Source: Roseofilum acuticapitatum BLCC-M154
GTDB lineage: Bacteria > Cyanobacteriota > Cyanobacteriia > Cyanobacteriales > Desertifilaceae
Direction of reading: 5' to 3'
NCBI RefSeq assembly: GCF_030068475.1
Contig: NZ_JAQOSP010000019.1
Coordinates: 1-42,159, forward strand
DNA: 42,159 nt
Shown: positions 17,896 to 27,543 of the stretch, in pieces
How the letters are laid out: each line of letters opens with the position of its first letter
How positions within the stretch are numbered: the first letter of the stretch is position 1
Notes under the pieces: generated by a model
Seen by the model: only the letters and a program-made list of their open reading frames with translations
The model's database searches: none
Told to the model about the DNA's origin: nothing
Made by a program: the position numbers and the translations under genes

Positions 17896-19857
17896 CTACT
17901 GAATTTCTTCATAGTCAGCCGAAACGGTTTCGTCCTCTTCATCAAAGCTAAAATCTTCTTCCTCTGGAGCTGATTCTACCGGGCTTTGAACGGTGGCTGC
18001 TGCTGAATCTATCACGGTTTCCCCTTGACTGAAGTCCTCGGTCGAACCTGAACCCGCATACACGGAGGCTCCAATGGTAAATAGGATTTGTTGCAGGCCA
18101 TTCATTTCTTCTTTGACTCCTTCTACTGAGCTATCTGGAGCATTTAAGCTGGCTCGCAGTTGCTCGATCCGGCCTTGAGCTTCCCCTTGCAAGTCTTCGG
18201 GAATGACATCTCGACTATTTTCTAAGGTGGAATAGTAGCTCTGGAATAAACCTTCGGCTTGGTTTTTTAGTTCGGCTAATTGACGACGTACCCGGTCAGA
18301 TTCGGAGTAGACTTCGGCTTCCTTCCGCATTTTTTCGACTTCCGATTGACTTAATCCGCCGGTATTGGTAATTTCGATGCTTTGTTCGCGTCCGGTTCCT
18401 TTATCCCGTGCTGATACTTTGAGGATACCATTGGCATCAATTTCAAAGGAGACTTCAATTTGGGGTACGCCTCTGGGGGCGGGGGGAATGCCGTTGAGTT
18501 GGAATTTTCCTAGGCTCTTATTGTCAGCAACCATCGCCCGTTCCCCTTGTAGTACATGGATTTCGACTGAGGTTTGCCCGTCGGTGGCTGTGGAGAAGAT
18601 TTGGGTTTTGCTGGTGGGGATGGTGGTGTTGCGTTCGATGATTTTGGTGAATACTTCACCGAGGGTTTCAATACCGAGAGAGAGGGGCGTGACATCGAGT
18701 AGCAACAGGTCTTTGATTTCGCCCCCCATGACTCCGCCTTGAATGGCAGCACCGAGGGCTACGGCTTCATCGGGGTTGACGGAGCGATCGGGTTTTTTGC
18801 CGTCGAAGTATTGACAAAGGGCTTCTTGTACGGAGGGGATACGAGTGGAACCTCCGACTAAGATAATGCGATCGATATCGTCTTTACTTTTACCGCCGTC
18901 TTTGAGGGCTTGCTCAACGGGTTCTAGGGTTCCTTGAATCATGTCTTGGGCTAACTCTTCAAATTGAGAGCGGGTTAGCTCCATTTCTAGGTGTTTGGGG
19001 CCGGTTTCGTCGGCGGTGATAAAGGGTAGGTTGATGGAGGTGGACTGTAGGGTTGAGAGTTCGATTTTGGCTTTTTCTGCTGCTTCTCTGAGCCGTTGCA
19101 GGGCCATTTTGTCTACGGAGAGATCGATACCTTCTTGGTCTTTGAATTCTTCGATCATCCAGGTAACGATGCAGTTATCGAAGTCGTCACCTCCGAGATG
19201 GTTATTGCCGGAGGTGGCAACGACTTCAAAGATGCCATCACCCAGTTGGAGGATGGAGACATCAAAGGTTCCCCCACCGAGGTCGAAGACGAGGATCAGT
19301 TGCTCTTGGTCTTGTTTGTCGAGACCGTAGGAGAGGGCGGCGGCGGTGGGTTCGTTGATAATGCGTTGGACTTCTAAACCGGCGATGTTTCCGGCATCTT
19401 TGGTGGCTTGCCGTTGAGCGTCGGTAAAGTAGGCGGGAACGGTGATCACGGCTTGGGTGACGGGTTCTCCCAGGTAGTTTTCTGCATCCTGTTTGAGTTT
19501 TTGCAGGATCATGGCGGAAATTTCTTGGGGGGTGTAGTTGCGTCCCCGCACTTGCACATCAACGGTGTTATCTCGACCTTGGATACATTTGTAGGGGACG
19601 CGGGAGCGCTCCATTTCTGTGTCTTCCCAGCGTCTGCCGATAAATCTTTTGATACTATAGATGGTGTTTTCGGCATTGGTGACGGCTTGCCGTTTGGCCA
19701 GTTGACCGATGAGGCGATCGCCCGCTTTACCAAATCCGACCATACTGGGGGTGGTTCTGCCCCCTTCTGCATTGGAGATCACGACCGGTTGACCTCCTTC
19801 TAGTACGGATACACAACTATTGGTTGTGCCTAAATCAATCCCAATAACTTTTCCCAT
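17896..19857 (-). CDS. dnaK: Molecular chaperone DnaK (Hsp70)
   Basis: The cytosolic Hsp70 chaperone, 653 residues. The ATPase domain begins '[22 protein letters not shown]' with phosphate loop 1, and later has '[14 protein letters not shown]' and '[15 protein letters not shown]'. The interdomain linker '[18 protein letters not shown]' and the substrate-binding beta-sandwich follow. The C-terminal tail is strongly acidic ('[20 protein letters not shown]') and ends 'EEIQ' rather than the EEVD of eukaryotic cytosolic forms. Cyanobacteria carry several dnaK paralogues; the linkage to grpE and dnaJ suggests the stress-related copy, but the paralogue number cannot be assigned here. A structured spacer separates it from grpE. 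Confidence 0.97.
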   Translation of the reverse strand: MGKVIGIDLGTTNSCVSVLEGGQPVVISNAEGGRTTPSMVGFGKAGDRLIGQLAKRQAVTNAENTIYSIKRFIGRRWEDTEMERSRVPYKCIQGRDNTVDVQVRGRNYTPQEISAMILQKLKQDAENYLGEPVTQAVITVPAYFTDAQRQATKDAGNIAGLEVQRIINEPTAAALSYGLDKQDQEQLILVFDLGGGTFDVSILQLGDGIFEVVATSGNNHLGGDDFDNCIVTWMIEEFKDQEGIDLSVDKMALQRLREAAEKAKIELSTLQSTSINLPFITADETGPKHLEMELTRSQFEELAQDMIQGTLEPVEQALKDGGKSKDDIDRIILVGGSTRIPSVQEALCQYFDGKKPDRSVNPDEAVALGAAIQGGVMGGEIKDLLLLDVTPLSLGIETLGEVFTKIIERNTTIPTSKTQIFSTATDGQTSVEIHVLQGERAMVADNKSLGKFQLNGIPPAPRGVPQIEVSFEIDANGILKVSARDKGTGREQSIEITNTGGLSQSEVEKMRKEAEVYSESDRVRRQLAELKNQAEGLFQSYYSTLENSRDVIPEDLQGEAQGRIEQLRASLNAPDSSVEGVKEEMNGLQQILFTIGASVYAGSGSTEDFSQGETVIDSAAATVQSPVESAPEEEDFSFDEEDETVSADYEEIQ

Positions 19858-19884
19858 GTTAAGCTGCCAGATGTTGAGGTTAAT

Positions 19885-19979
19885 AACGGGTAATGGGAGA
19901 GGAGTCAGGGATCGCGGATCAAAGTTGATTTTTTTGATCTCTACTTGGTTAGATGCTCCTGACTTTACCGATTACCGTT
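19885..19979. other. Structured spacer between grpE and dnaK
   Basis: A 25-base arm at 19885-19909 (AACGGGTAAT...GTCAGG) faces a 22-base complementary arm at 19958-19979 (CCTGAC...ATTACCGTT). Inside lies GATCAAA/TTTGATC (about 19917-19939). The whole could form one long imperfect hairpin in the grpE-dnaK transcript. It may be a regulatory leader, a processing site or a palindromic repeat. No CIRCE operator (TTAGCACTC-N9-GAGTGCTAA) was seen here or before grpE. Confidence 0.5.
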
Positions 19980-19996
19980 GATTCTAGATTAGGGTT

Positions 19997-20803
19997 TTAG
20001 CTATCACTGCGATCGCTCTTTTCTGCTTCGAGTTCCTGACTGGGTTCGCTGGTGTCATCAGGGGTGGGTTCGGGTTCTTCTTCTGGAGCAGTGGCGACCT
20101 TAACCATGGCATGGCGTAATACACGATCGTTGATCAGATAGCCTCGCATCAGTTCTTCTGTAACTGTACCTTCCGGATATTCTGAGGTGGCCTCTTTCAT
20201 GACCGCTTCATGAAGATTGGGGTCAAATTCTTTCCCTTCTGCTCGCATGGGCGAAACGCCAATGCGTTTGAGACAGTCTACCAATTGTTTGTAAACACTT
20301 TGATAACTTTTGTGAATAGTCATTTCCCCATCATTTTGGGGTTTGATGTGCGATCGCGCTCGCTCAAAGTTATCCACCACGGGCAGCAATTCTTGTATGG
20401 TCTTACACTTAACTTGATCTTCTAAATCCCCTTTTTCTTTTTGCGTCCGTTTGCGGAAGTTATCAAAGTCGGCTCCTAAACGCTGATATTGAGCTTTCAC
20501 TTCGTCGTAACTCTGTTTTAAGGTCGCTAATTCAGATTCCTTGCTGGCTAGAACTTCGGCTAAAAAAGCAGCTTGTGCCACGTCTGCCTCATGGACAGCC
20601 GGATTGACAGCCTCTGAAGAGGGTTCTGTTGCCTCACTCGCGATTTTTTCCTCCCCTGGAGTCTGCTCTATCCCTTGCTCCGCTTCCACACTGACCGTTT
20701 CTGGAGGGGGTGCAGAAACATTCCCTGGATTTTCTGCGGTATTCAAGGGGTCTTCAGGGGTCTGATTCTGGGAATTTTCGACTTGCTTTGACTCATCCAT
20801 CAT
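19997..20803 (-). CDS. grpE: Nucleotide exchange factor GrpE
   Basis: Releases ADP from DnaK. The 268-residue product has a long acidic, proline-rich N-terminal extension (about residues 1-75), then a coiled-coil stretch ('[20 protein letters not shown]'), the conserved '[18 protein letters not shown]' and the C-terminal beta domain ending '[18 protein letters not shown]'. A second acidic tail follows ('[18 protein letters not shown]'). Two adjacent ATG codons open the frame. It is the first gene of grpE-dnaK-dnaJ-tusA-rsgA and is divergent from pilB. Confidence 0.95.
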   Translation of the reverse strand: MMDESKQVENSQNQTPEDPLNTAENPGNVSAPPPETVSVEAEQGIEQTPGEEKIASEATEPSSEAVNPAVHEADVAQAAFLAEVLASKESELATLKQSYDEVKAQYQRLGADFDNFRKRTQKEKGDLEDQVKCKTIQELLPVVDNFERARSHIKPQNDGEMTIHKSYQSVYKQLVDCLKRIGVSPMRAEGKEFDPNLHEAVMKEATSEYPEGTVTEELMRGYLINDRVLRHAMVKVATAPEEEPEPTPDDTSEPSQELEAEKSDRSDS

Positions 20804-21125
20804 GGGCGGTAACCTGATCTAACTCGCTACATCTACAATTATCATGCCGGTAAGGGATCTCAATCTTGACCCATCGCCGTAGCTCTAGTTTTTTAGCTTA
20901 TCCTGTCTTTTGACGGTTTGACGGGAGGATTGAATAAAATTTTGGCTTAAGTTTTGTTCCAGAAGTCGGTCTCAATCTGGTCGGTTCCTTTCACCATTAG
21001 GTAACATGCATAATAGTAGCATGAAAGGATTAGCTGCAAGCTCCCTTACTGTTACTCCTAAGAAATGCCTAGTTTCTTCCGAGGATATCTAAATTAATTC
21101 ATATTAGAGGAGATCTCCACCCCCT
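20804..21125. promoter_or_regulatory. Divergent intergenic region grpE / pilB
   Basis: This 322-bp gap must contain the promoters of both the chaperone block and the pil operon. I see no ORF and no CIRCE. A short CATGC..GCATG inverted repeat lies around 21005-21024, and an AAGAAA..TTTCTT one around 21060-21078 in the pilB leader. TTAGAGGAGA just before 21126 is a good pilB ribosome site. Promoter boxes could not be placed securely. Confidence 0.5.
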
Positions 21126-23150
21126 ATGACAAAATCCCCCATGCAACGCCGACAGCAGTCTAAAGCCTTGATTGCTGTGGCTAATAATCTCTCTCCCTTT
21201 GGCAATAAACTGGTTCAGTCTGGTTTTATTGAGAAGGATGAGATGGAAAAGGCTCTGGTGGAAAGCCGCAAAAGTAAGCGATCGCTCACTGACGTACTTG
21301 AACAACTCACCGGTAAGCAACTTTCCCCAGACCTGGTTCGCCAGTACAAAAAACAACAACTTTTTGAACTCAAAATTCTCTACGGTGTCGATTCCCTCGA
21401 TCCGGAAATTAATGAAATTGATACCCATCAAGTCAATGAACTCATTGATACCTTGATTCCGTTAGATCTCTGTCGCCGTTATCAATTGGTTCCCCTCTCT
21501 AAAAATAATGCGAATCCTCCAGCCGTATTAGTGGCTTTGGTCGATCCCGATAACCTGGCAGCTCAGGACGACCTCAATCGAGTCTTGCGTCCCCAAGGAT
21601 TGACCATGAACCGGATGGTGATTACCCCGGAAGATTTCCAAGCGATTATCTCCAAGTATCTAGACGAACAAGTTAAAAAAGCACCCGATCCTAAAAAAGT
21701 TGATTCTAAACAGCTAGAAATTGATATCAGTCAGTTCGGAGATGTCGATCTCGAAGATGCTGGGGATGATGAAGTTTCTGATGCTGACCTGAATAAAGCC
21801 CTAGGAGATGCTGAAAGTGCCCCCGTAATTAAGGCGGTTAACCAGATTCTCGCGAAAGCTTTATCAGATGGAGTCTCCGATATTCATGTGGAACCCCAAG
21901 AAGAAAACCTGCGGGTACGCTTCCGTAAGGATGGGGTCTTACAACAGCCGTTTCCACCCTTTCCGAAAAAGATTGTGCCAGCAATTACATCCCGATTCAA
22001 AATTATCTCCGATCTTGATATTGCGGAACGACGCAAGCCTCAAGATGGTCGGATTCGCCGGGTGTTCCAAGGCCGTAAAGTAGACTTCCGGGTAAATACC
22101 CTGCCGTCACGCTACGGTGAAAAAATTGTGCTGCGGATTTTGGATAACTCCTCGACGCAGTTGGGCTTGGATAAATTAATTACCGATCCAGAAACCCTGG
22201 AAATGGTGCGAGAGATGGCTTCTCGTCCCTTTGGACTGATTCTGGTGACGGGGCCCACGGGGTCGGGTAAATCGACGACCTTGTATTCGATTTTAGCTGA
22301 ACGCAACGATCCAGGGATCAATATCTCCACGGCTGAAGACCCGATTGAATACGCCCTGCCCGGAATTAACCAGGTGCAGGTGATTCGGGAAAAAAATATG
22401 GACTTCTCCGCCATTCTGCGGGCGTTCTTGCGGCAAGACCCGGATGTGATTCTGGTGGGGGAAACGCGGGATAAGGAGACGGCAAAAACAGCCATTGAAG
22501 CGGCTCTGACGGGACACTTGGTATTGACGACCTTGCATACCAATGATGCATCCGGTGCGATCGCCCGCTTAGATGAGATGGGCGTAGAACCCTTCATGGT
22601 CTCTGGGGCGCTCCTAGGAGTCGTTGCCCAACGGCTAATGCGACGAGTCTGTAGTGAGTGTCGCATTCCCTATACCCCCACTCCAGAAGAACTCTCTCGC
22701 TTTGGATTATCGGCTGCCAAAGAAGGGAATTTAACCCTCTATAAAGCCAACACCATCCCCCCCGATGAACGGGCTGAGTTAAAGGAAAAAGATGAACTGT
22801 GTCCCAAATGTAATGGGGTAGGATATAAAGGACGCTGTGGAGTCTATGAACTGCTGCGGGTGACCGAAAATCTCCAAGTTCTGATTAACCAAGGCGCACC
22901 CACGGAACGGATTAAAGAAGCAGCCGTTGAAGAAGGCATGGTTACCCTATTAGCCTACAGCTTAAACCTGGTTCGGGAAGGCTCGACTACTCTGGAAGAA
23001 GTCGAGCGGGTAACCTTTACCGATAGTGGTTTAGAGGCAGAACTCAAAGCCAAACGAAAAGTGGGCTTGACCTGTCGCGTCTGTTCAGCCGGTCTCCAGC
23101 AAGAATGGATAGATTGTCCCTATTGCATGACCCCACGATTTAGTGACTAA
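21126..23150 (+). CDS. pilB: Type IV pilus extension ATPase PilB
   Basis: The hexameric ATPase that powers pilus extension, needed for motility and DNA uptake in cyanobacteria. The 674-residue product has an N-terminal MshEN-type domain (to about 170), then the GspE/PilB core: Walker A 'GPTGSGKSTT', the Asp box and Walker B 'DPDVILVGETRD', and the His box 'LTGHLVLTTLHTNDASG'. A four-cysteine zinc site follows (CSEC ... CPKC). A second CxxC-x10-CxxC element closes the protein (Cys650, 653, 664, 667), an extra C-terminal ribbon. AGAGGAGA precedes the ATG. It leads the pilB-pilT-pilC operon. Confidence 0.95.
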   Translation: MTKSPMQRRQQSKALIAVANNLSPFGNKLVQSGFIEKDEMEKALVESRKSKRSLTDVLEQLTGKQLSPDLVRQYKKQQLFELKILYGVDSLDPEINEIDTHQVNELIDTLIPLDLCRRYQLVPLSKNNANPPAVLVALVDPDNLAAQDDLNRVLRPQGLTMNRMVITPEDFQAIISKYLDEQVKKAPDPKKVDSKQLEIDISQFGDVDLEDAGDDEVSDADLNKALGDAESAPVIKAVNQILAKALSDGVSDIHVEPQEENLRVRFRKDGVLQQPFPPFPKKIVPAITSRFKIISDLDIAERRKPQDGRIRRVFQGRKVDFRVNTLPSRYGEKIVLRILDNSSTQLGLDKLITDPETLEMVREMASRPFGLILVTGPTGSGKSTTLYSILAERNDPGINISTAEDPIEYALPGINQVQVIREKNMDFSAILRAFLRQDPDVILVGETRDKETAKTAIEAALTGHLVLTTLHTNDASGAIARLDEMGVEPFMVSGALLGVVAQRLMRRVCSECRIPYTPTPEELSRFGLSAAKEGNLTLYKANTIPPDERAELKEKDELCPKCNGVGYKGRCGVYELLRVTENLQVLINQGAPTERIKEAAVEEGMVTLLAYSLNLVREGSTTLEEVERVTFTDSGLEAELKAKRKVGLTCRVCSAGLQQEWIDCPYCMTPRFSD

Positions 23151-23223
23151 TTATGACCTAATTTATAGCCAGAGGACTCTGGCTTAATGTTCACTCTCAC
23201 CCAAACATTTAGGAGAAGCACCC

Positions 23224-24300
23224 ATGAGTTACATGATCGAAGATGTAATGGAATCCTTGGTTGAACAAGGAGGATCGGATATGCATATTCAAGCCGGTGC
23301 GCCGATCTATTTTCGCATTAGTGGTAAATTAACCCCCCAGCCTCAGTTTGGGGAAATGCTTGATGGGCCAGATTGTCAACGCCTCATCTTTTCGATGCTC
23401 AACAATAACCAGCGTAAAGATTTGGAACAAACCTGGGAATTGGACTGTGCTTATGGGGTTAAAGGACTCTCTCGCTTCCGGGTGAATGTGTATCGGGAAC
23501 GGGGCTGTTATGCAGCTTGCTTGCGTGCTTTAGCTTCTAAAATTCCTAACTTTGAAAAGTTAGGGGTTCCAGAAATCATGCGAGAAATGTCGGAACGACC
23601 TCGTGGCATGGTCTTGGTAACGGGACAAACCGGGTCGGGTAAAACGACAACCATGGCGGCAATTCTAGACTTGATTAATCGTACCCGCGCTGAACATGTT
23701 CTGACGGTGGAAGACCCGATTGAGTATGTTTTCCCCAATATTAAGAGTTTGTTTCACCAACGGCAACGGGGAGAAGATACCAAGAGCTTCTCTAATGCCC
23801 TGAAAGCGGCTCTGCGGGAAGATCCAGATATCATTCTGGTGGGGGAAATGCGGGACTTGGAAACCATCAGTCTAGCGGTATCGGCGGCGGAAACGGGTCA
23901 CTTGGTCTTTGGAACCATGCACACGAATAATGCCGCAGGTACGATTGACCGATTATTGGATGTGTTCCCTCCCATTCAACAGCCCCAAATTCGGGCGCAA
24001 ATGTCTGGCTCTATGGTGGGGGTTTGTTCCCAAAACTTGGTGGCTAAAATGGGTGGAGGACGCTGTGCGGCTCAGGAGATTATGGTGAATACGCCAGCTA
24101 TTGCTAACTTGATTCGGGAAGGCAAAACCACTCAGATTTACTCGGCGATTCAAACGGGTGGGAAAATGGGAATGCAGACGATGGAGATGGCCTTGGCGAA
24201 ATTGGTCAATGATGGCAAAGTCTCCTATGAAGATGCGATCGGTAAATGTAATAAAGTCGATGAACTAACTCGTTTGGTTCAACCAGCTAAAGCCAAATAA
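23224..24300 (+). CDS. pilT: Type IV pilus retraction ATPase PilT
   Basis: The motor ATPase for pilus retraction. The 358-residue product has an N-terminal PAS-like domain ('MESLVEQGGSDMHIQAGAPI'), Walker A 'GQTGSGKTTT', Asp box 'DPIEYVF', Walker B 'DPDIILVGEMRDLET', and His box 'TGHLVFGTMHTNNAAG'. The C-terminal 'AAQEIMVNTPAIANLIREGK' is the PilT AIRNLIREGK-type motif that separates retraction from extension ATPases. AGGAGAAG lies before the ATG. It is 73 bp after pilB and 62 bp before pilC, so the three are probably one transcript. Confidence 0.95.
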   Translation: MSYMIEDVMESLVEQGGSDMHIQAGAPIYFRISGKLTPQPQFGEMLDGPDCQRLIFSMLNNNQRKDLEQTWELDCAYGVKGLSRFRVNVYRERGCYAACLRALASKIPNFEKLGVPEIMREMSERPRGMVLVTGQTGSGKTTTMAAILDLINRTRAEHVLTVEDPIEYVFPNIKSLFHQRQRGEDTKSFSNALKAALREDPDIILVGEMRDLETISLAVSAAETGHLVFGTMHTNNAAGTIDRLLDVFPPIQQPQIRAQMSGSMVGVCSQNLVAKMGGGRCAAQEIMVNTPAIANLIREGKTTQIYSAIQTGGKMGMQTMEMALAKLVNDGKVSYEDAIGKCNKVDELTRLVQPAKAK

Positions 24301-24362
24301 AACTTCTATTTTGGCTTCTCAGTTCAATCTGCCCACCCCAATGATTTCAAGAATAATGAACC

Positions 24363-25607
24363 ATGCCTGAATTTGTTGCTGATGTTCGAGACTCGATGGG
24401 AAATGCCAAGCGAGAAACCGTCAAAGCGGCCTCCGTTGGTGCAGCTCGTGCTGAATTACTCAGTCGAGGTTTAGAGGTAGGTACAGTCAAAAAAGCCCCG
24501 CTGTTTGGCATTGACTTTGCTAACCTTGACATGGATGAGTTAAACGAAAATTTTGCGGCGGCAACTGCGAGTGTCACCGTTAAAGATAAAGCCATCTTTT
24601 CTCGCCAGTTTGCTGCGATGGTCAATGCTGGGGTGGGAATGGTGCGCTGTCTAGGGGTTTTAACAGAACAGTGTGAAAATCCTAAACTGAAGAAAGCGCT
24701 CAAAGCAATTTCGGCAGAAGTGCAAGAGGGGTCAAGTTTATCTGAGTCAATGGGTAAACACCCGGATTGTTATGATGACCTGTATGTAGCAATGGTTTCA
24801 GCCGGAGAAGTTGGGGGGGTACTCGATGATGTCCTCAACCGTCTTGCAAAGTTGCTGGAAGATTCGGCTCGGCTGGAGAACCAAATTAAATCAGCCATGT
24901 CTTATCCCACTACGGTGGGGAGTTTGGCGGTGATTATTTTCGTTGCCTTAACGGTGTTTCTGATTCCCACTTTTGCTGATATCTTTGCTGATATTGGGGT
25001 AGAGTTGCCTGCCTTTACTCAAATGATGTTGGTAATTAGTGGGTTTTTGACAGATTTCAAAAAATCAGTTCCTGTCGTCGTGGGGTTGATTGTTCTAAAG
25101 ATTGTTTATGATAACTGGTACAAAACTCCTCAAGGTAAGAAAATCATGGATAAACAGTTCCTGAAAGTGCCTTTGTTTGGGGATTTGATTAAAAAAACGG
25201 CGACGGCTCGGTTTTGCCGAACCTTCGGAACCCTATCCCGTGCAGGGGTTCCCATTCTTACGTCTTTAGAAATTGTCCGGGATACGTCTGGAAATCAGAC
25301 GATTGCGGATGCGGTAGAAGCTTCCCGCCAAGAAATCCAAGGAGGGGGGATGATTAGCGCGGCTCTTGACCGGTATCAAGTTTTTCCTGCCCTGGCGATT
25401 TCGATGATTAGTATTGGGGAAGAAACGGGACAAATTGACCAAATGCTGATGAAGGTGGCTGACTTCTATGAAGATGAAGTGGAACAAGCGGTTAAAGGGT
25501 TAACCAGTATGCTCGAACCGGTGATGATTGTGGTCATTGGGGGTATGGTGGGTTCGATTTTGCTGGCGATGTACCTACCGATGTTTAAGGTGTTTGAAAC
25601 GATGTAA
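24363..25607 (+). CDS. pilC: Type IV pilus inner-membrane platform protein PilC
   Basis: The cytoplasmic-membrane platform on which PilB and PilT act. The 414-residue product has the tandem T2SSF domain pattern: 'FSRQFAAMVNAGVGMVRCL' with 'LYVAMVSAGEVGGVLDDVL' in the first half, and 'FCRTFGTLSRAGVPILTSL' with 'MISIGEETGQIDQML' in the second. Three hydrophobic helices are visible: 'VGSLAVIIFVALTVFLIP', a second near residue 235, and the C-terminal 'MIVVIGGMVGSILLAMYL'. It ends the pil operon. A palindromic stretch follows at about 25620-25660, without a T-run. Confidence 0.95.
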   Translation: MPEFVADVRDSMGNAKRETVKAASVGAARAELLSRGLEVGTVKKAPLFGIDFANLDMDELNENFAAATASVTVKDKAIFSRQFAAMVNAGVGMVRCLGVLTEQCENPKLKKALKAISAEVQEGSSLSESMGKHPDCYDDLYVAMVSAGEVGGVLDDVLNRLAKLLEDSARLENQIKSAMSYPTTVGSLAVIIFVALTVFLIPTFADIFADIGVELPAFTQMMLVISGFLTDFKKSVPVVVGLIVLKIVYDNWYKTPQGKKIMDKQFLKVPLFGDLIKKTATARFCRTFGTLSRAGVPILTSLEIVRDTSGNQTIADAVEASRQEIQGGGMISAALDRYQVFPALAISMISIGEETGQIDQMLMKVADFYEDEVEQAVKGLTSMLEPVMIVVIGGMVGSILLAMYLPMFKVFETM

Positions 25608-25694
25608 CCTCTGGAAGTATAACGGGGAAATGACCCTAGGGTAGGGTGAATTCTCCGTTGTGCTATCTCTTGATAACGGTATCAATTCAGGATA

Positions 25695-26288
25695 ATGACG
25701 ATCAAAAAATCCTATTATGAAGCGCTATTAGCAGAATACAGTAGTCTGAAGTCGGCGATCGCCCTGTTGCGCCAACATCGCCCCTATGTCGAATTTCTGC
25801 CCAGTCTCCGAAGACCCGAAGAGAGCTTGATTTCCATCCCCTTACCCATTGTGGACTTGAAACCGAGAGAAATGATCTCGGAAGGTCTTCATCAGCCTCC
25901 CATTGGATTAACACAGCTCCCCTGCGATTTGGGTTTTTTGATGTGCGATCCGGAGTGGAAAATTAAAACTGGAGTAGAGATTTTTGTATTTATTCATCGG
26001 CCAGGGGAAGACTTTTCCGATCTCTTAGGACGCTGGAGACAAACTCAGGTTTGGTTAGATGGCGATTATCAGTGGGTGATGCCTCGAAATTATTCCCATA
26101 TCATTAGTGAAGGTTCAGACCGAATTTTACCGATCTTTGTTCTGTTTCCAGAAACACCAGAGCGAATTAAACGAGGATTACAAGGCGCTGGTTTACCGTT
26201 TTTAATCCAAAATCCTTCCCTATTACTGGAAGAAGATTTCCAGAATATGGAACTCGAAAATTTAGATGCTCAATCTTATGATATCTAG
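25695..26288 (+). CDS. Hypothetical protein downstream of pilC
   Basis: A 197-residue soluble protein that I do not recognise. It starts 'MTIKKSYYEALLAEYSSLKS' with a likely helical N-terminus, then alternates proline-rich loops and short hydrophobic strands ('VEIFVFIHRPGEDFSDLLG', 'ILPIFVLFPETPERIKRGLQ'). The tail is acidic ('LLEEDFQNMELENLDAQ'). No signal peptide, membrane helix or catalytic motif is evident. It is 87 bp after pilC on the same strand and could be the last gene of the pilus operon or have its own promoter. Codon use and HIP1 sites match its neighbours, so it looks like a resident gene. Confidence 0.75.
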   Translation: MTIKKSYYEALLAEYSSLKSAIALLRQHRPYVEFLPSLRRPEESLISIPLPIVDLKPREMISEGLHQPPIGLTQLPCDLGFLMCDPEWKIKTGVEIFVFIHRPGEDFSDLLGRWRQTQVWLDGDYQWVMPRNYSHIISEGSDRILPIFVLFPETPERIKRGLQGAGLPFLIQNPSLLLEEDFQNMELENLDAQSYDI

Positions 26289-26309
26289 CCCAGTGATTCC
26301 TGCTGCTGA

Positions 26310-26774
26310 TTATTCTATGATTTTCAGCAAAATGGGAAAATAGTCTTCTCCTGGAGAAATTGTTGTAATGTTAAAGGGAATTTTCTTAGGCAAATTTCGT
26401 TGTGTTAAGAGCAAATGATTACAACTTTGGAGCAGCATTAAATTCAATCCCCCATCATCTCCAGTTCCCCTAAAATCGGTTCGTAAGCCGATAATGGGGA
26501 TTTTTTTAGCATAAGCATAACCCACTTCAAAACAGGTTCCAGAATCTGCATCCGCACCGTCTAAAATAACTAATACTAGATGGGCATGATTAAGTCCATA
26601 TAAACATTTTTCAAATATGTCTTCAGTTGTAGTCAGGTCTTTTGCTTCTTCTTGGGGTAAAAACATAGTGTGTCCGGCGGATTTTAAGTTTTGGGCTAAT
26701 TTAGCGTTAAACTCTTGCTCGGCTTGTGTAAATAAGGGTGCAGCCAGATAAATCCAAGAGGGTTGATTCAGCAT
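26310..26774 (-). CDS. Nucleoside 2-deoxyribosyltransferase family protein
   Basis: The family transfers deoxyribose between bases or hydrolyses (deoxy)nucleoside bonds. The 154-residue product has 'WIYLAAPLFTQAEQEFN' at the N-terminus (nucleotide-binding YLAxPxF type) and 'ADADSGTCFEVGYAYA' in the middle, with Glu83 in the position of the catalytic nucleophile. The 'GLRTDFRGTGDDGGLNLM' segment fits the substrate-binding loop of the same fold. The length agrees with single-domain members. It is convergent with the preceding unknown gene (22 bp apart). The substrate is unknown, and a DNase-like or DNPH1-like N-glycosidase role is also possible. Confidence 0.82.
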   Translation of the reverse strand: MLNQPSWIYLAAPLFTQAEQEFNAKLAQNLKSAGHTMFLPQEEAKDLTTTEDIFEKCLYGLNHAHLVLVILDGADADSGTCFEVGYAYAKKIPIIGLRTDFRGTGDDGGLNLMLLQSCNHLLLTQRNLPKKIPFNITTISPGEDYFPILLKIIE

Positions 26775-26848
26775 GGATAATGATTCACATAAGTATCTAA
26801 TAATAGCAGTGTATCATTACTTTTCGTGAGTAGTCGCTGTATCAAGCC

Positions 26849-26880
26849 AAAAAAATATCGGGTGGCATCAACCACCCGAT
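26849..26880 (-). terminator. Rho-independent terminator of the CAAD gene
   Basis: On the minus strand ATCGGGTGG-TTGATG-CCACCCGAT (9-bp perfect stem) is followed by A and a run of seven T. It lies 28 bp past the stop codon of the CAAD-domain gene. Confidence 0.9.
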
Positions 26881-26907
26881 CGCCAAATCTCCGATCGCAA
26901 CCCGGAC

Positions 26908-27381
26908 TTATGAATCCGCTTTTTGCCCTCCCATAACTTGAGAAGTTAACCCAGAAATCGTCTTGTAGAGTTCTTGGCGAGTAGAGGCTTTAAGCATATA
27001 GCGCCATACAAACCAAACCGCATAGGAAATTCCCACCAGTTCAAAGAGGGGTGCGAGAACAAAGCCCAGAAGAGGGATATGATTCACCGCATCCAAAACC
27101 GCTAAGGTAAGATAAACCGCAACCAACGCGGTAATCACCAAGGCTACGTTAACTAAGGGTTTTTGATAGGTAACAAAAAATTCACCGATATAGTCCGTTA
27201 ACCGAGAGAGGATGGTCAGCACTTGGTTAACCGTGTCTTGTCCAGAGGAAGAAGCCATAACGGGAGAAGCCGAAGGGGACTCGACTAACTCAGCTTTCGG
27301 AGTCGGTACAGGGGCCGATACTGGCTCTGGAGTTGGAGTTGGGGCTGGAGTAGGGTTTTTTTCAGGTTCTTTACTTTGCAT
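26908..27381 (-). CDS. CAAD-domain / CURT1-like thylakoid membrane protein
   Basis: A 157-residue protein with a Pro/Thr/Ala-rich N-terminus (about 1-45, 'PTPAPTPTPEPVSAPVPTPK'), an amphipathic helix ('LTILSRLTDYIGEFFVTYQK'), two transmembrane helices ('LVNVALVITALVAVYLTLAV' and 'FELVGISYAVWFVWRYML') and a short amphipathic tail. This is the CAAD module. It is found alone or attached to some cyanobacterial aminoacyl-tRNA synthetases, and is related to plant CURT1, which bends thylakoid membranes. Here it stands alone, so a thylakoid-shaping or membrane-anchoring role is inferred. A strong terminator follows the gene, and its promoter lies in 27382-27540. Confidence 0.85.
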   Translation of the reverse strand: MQSKEPEKNPTPAPTPTPEPVSAPVPTPKAELVESPSASPVMASSSGQDTVNQVLTILSRLTDYIGEFFVTYQKPLVNVALVITALVAVYLTLAVLDAVNHIPLLGFVLAPLFELVGISYAVWFVWRYMLKASTRQELYKTISGLTSQVMGGQKADS

Positions 27382-27543
27382 AATTTTCTCAATCTCAATC
27401 AGATTAAAGGGGTCTGGGTGAGGAGGATTCGTCGATCATCACTAATCAAGTGAGCCTCATGTGCTAATGCTCAGACCTACTTGAGACTAGAGCAGAGTTT
27501 GATCATTGGCAAGACTTCAGTCACAATTAGAAACTTAAGCTGA

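Noticed and set aside
20440-20462. GCGTCCGTTTGCGGAAG, resembling the dispersed palindrome, within grpE
   Set aside because: It encodes the conserved '[11 protein letters not shown]' of GrpE and lacks the CATG and AAACC flanks, so it is a coincidence.
20804-21125. CIRCE heat-shock operator before grpE
   Set aside because: No TTAGCACTC/GAGTGCTAA inverted repeat is present in the gap; promoter control there remains undetermined.
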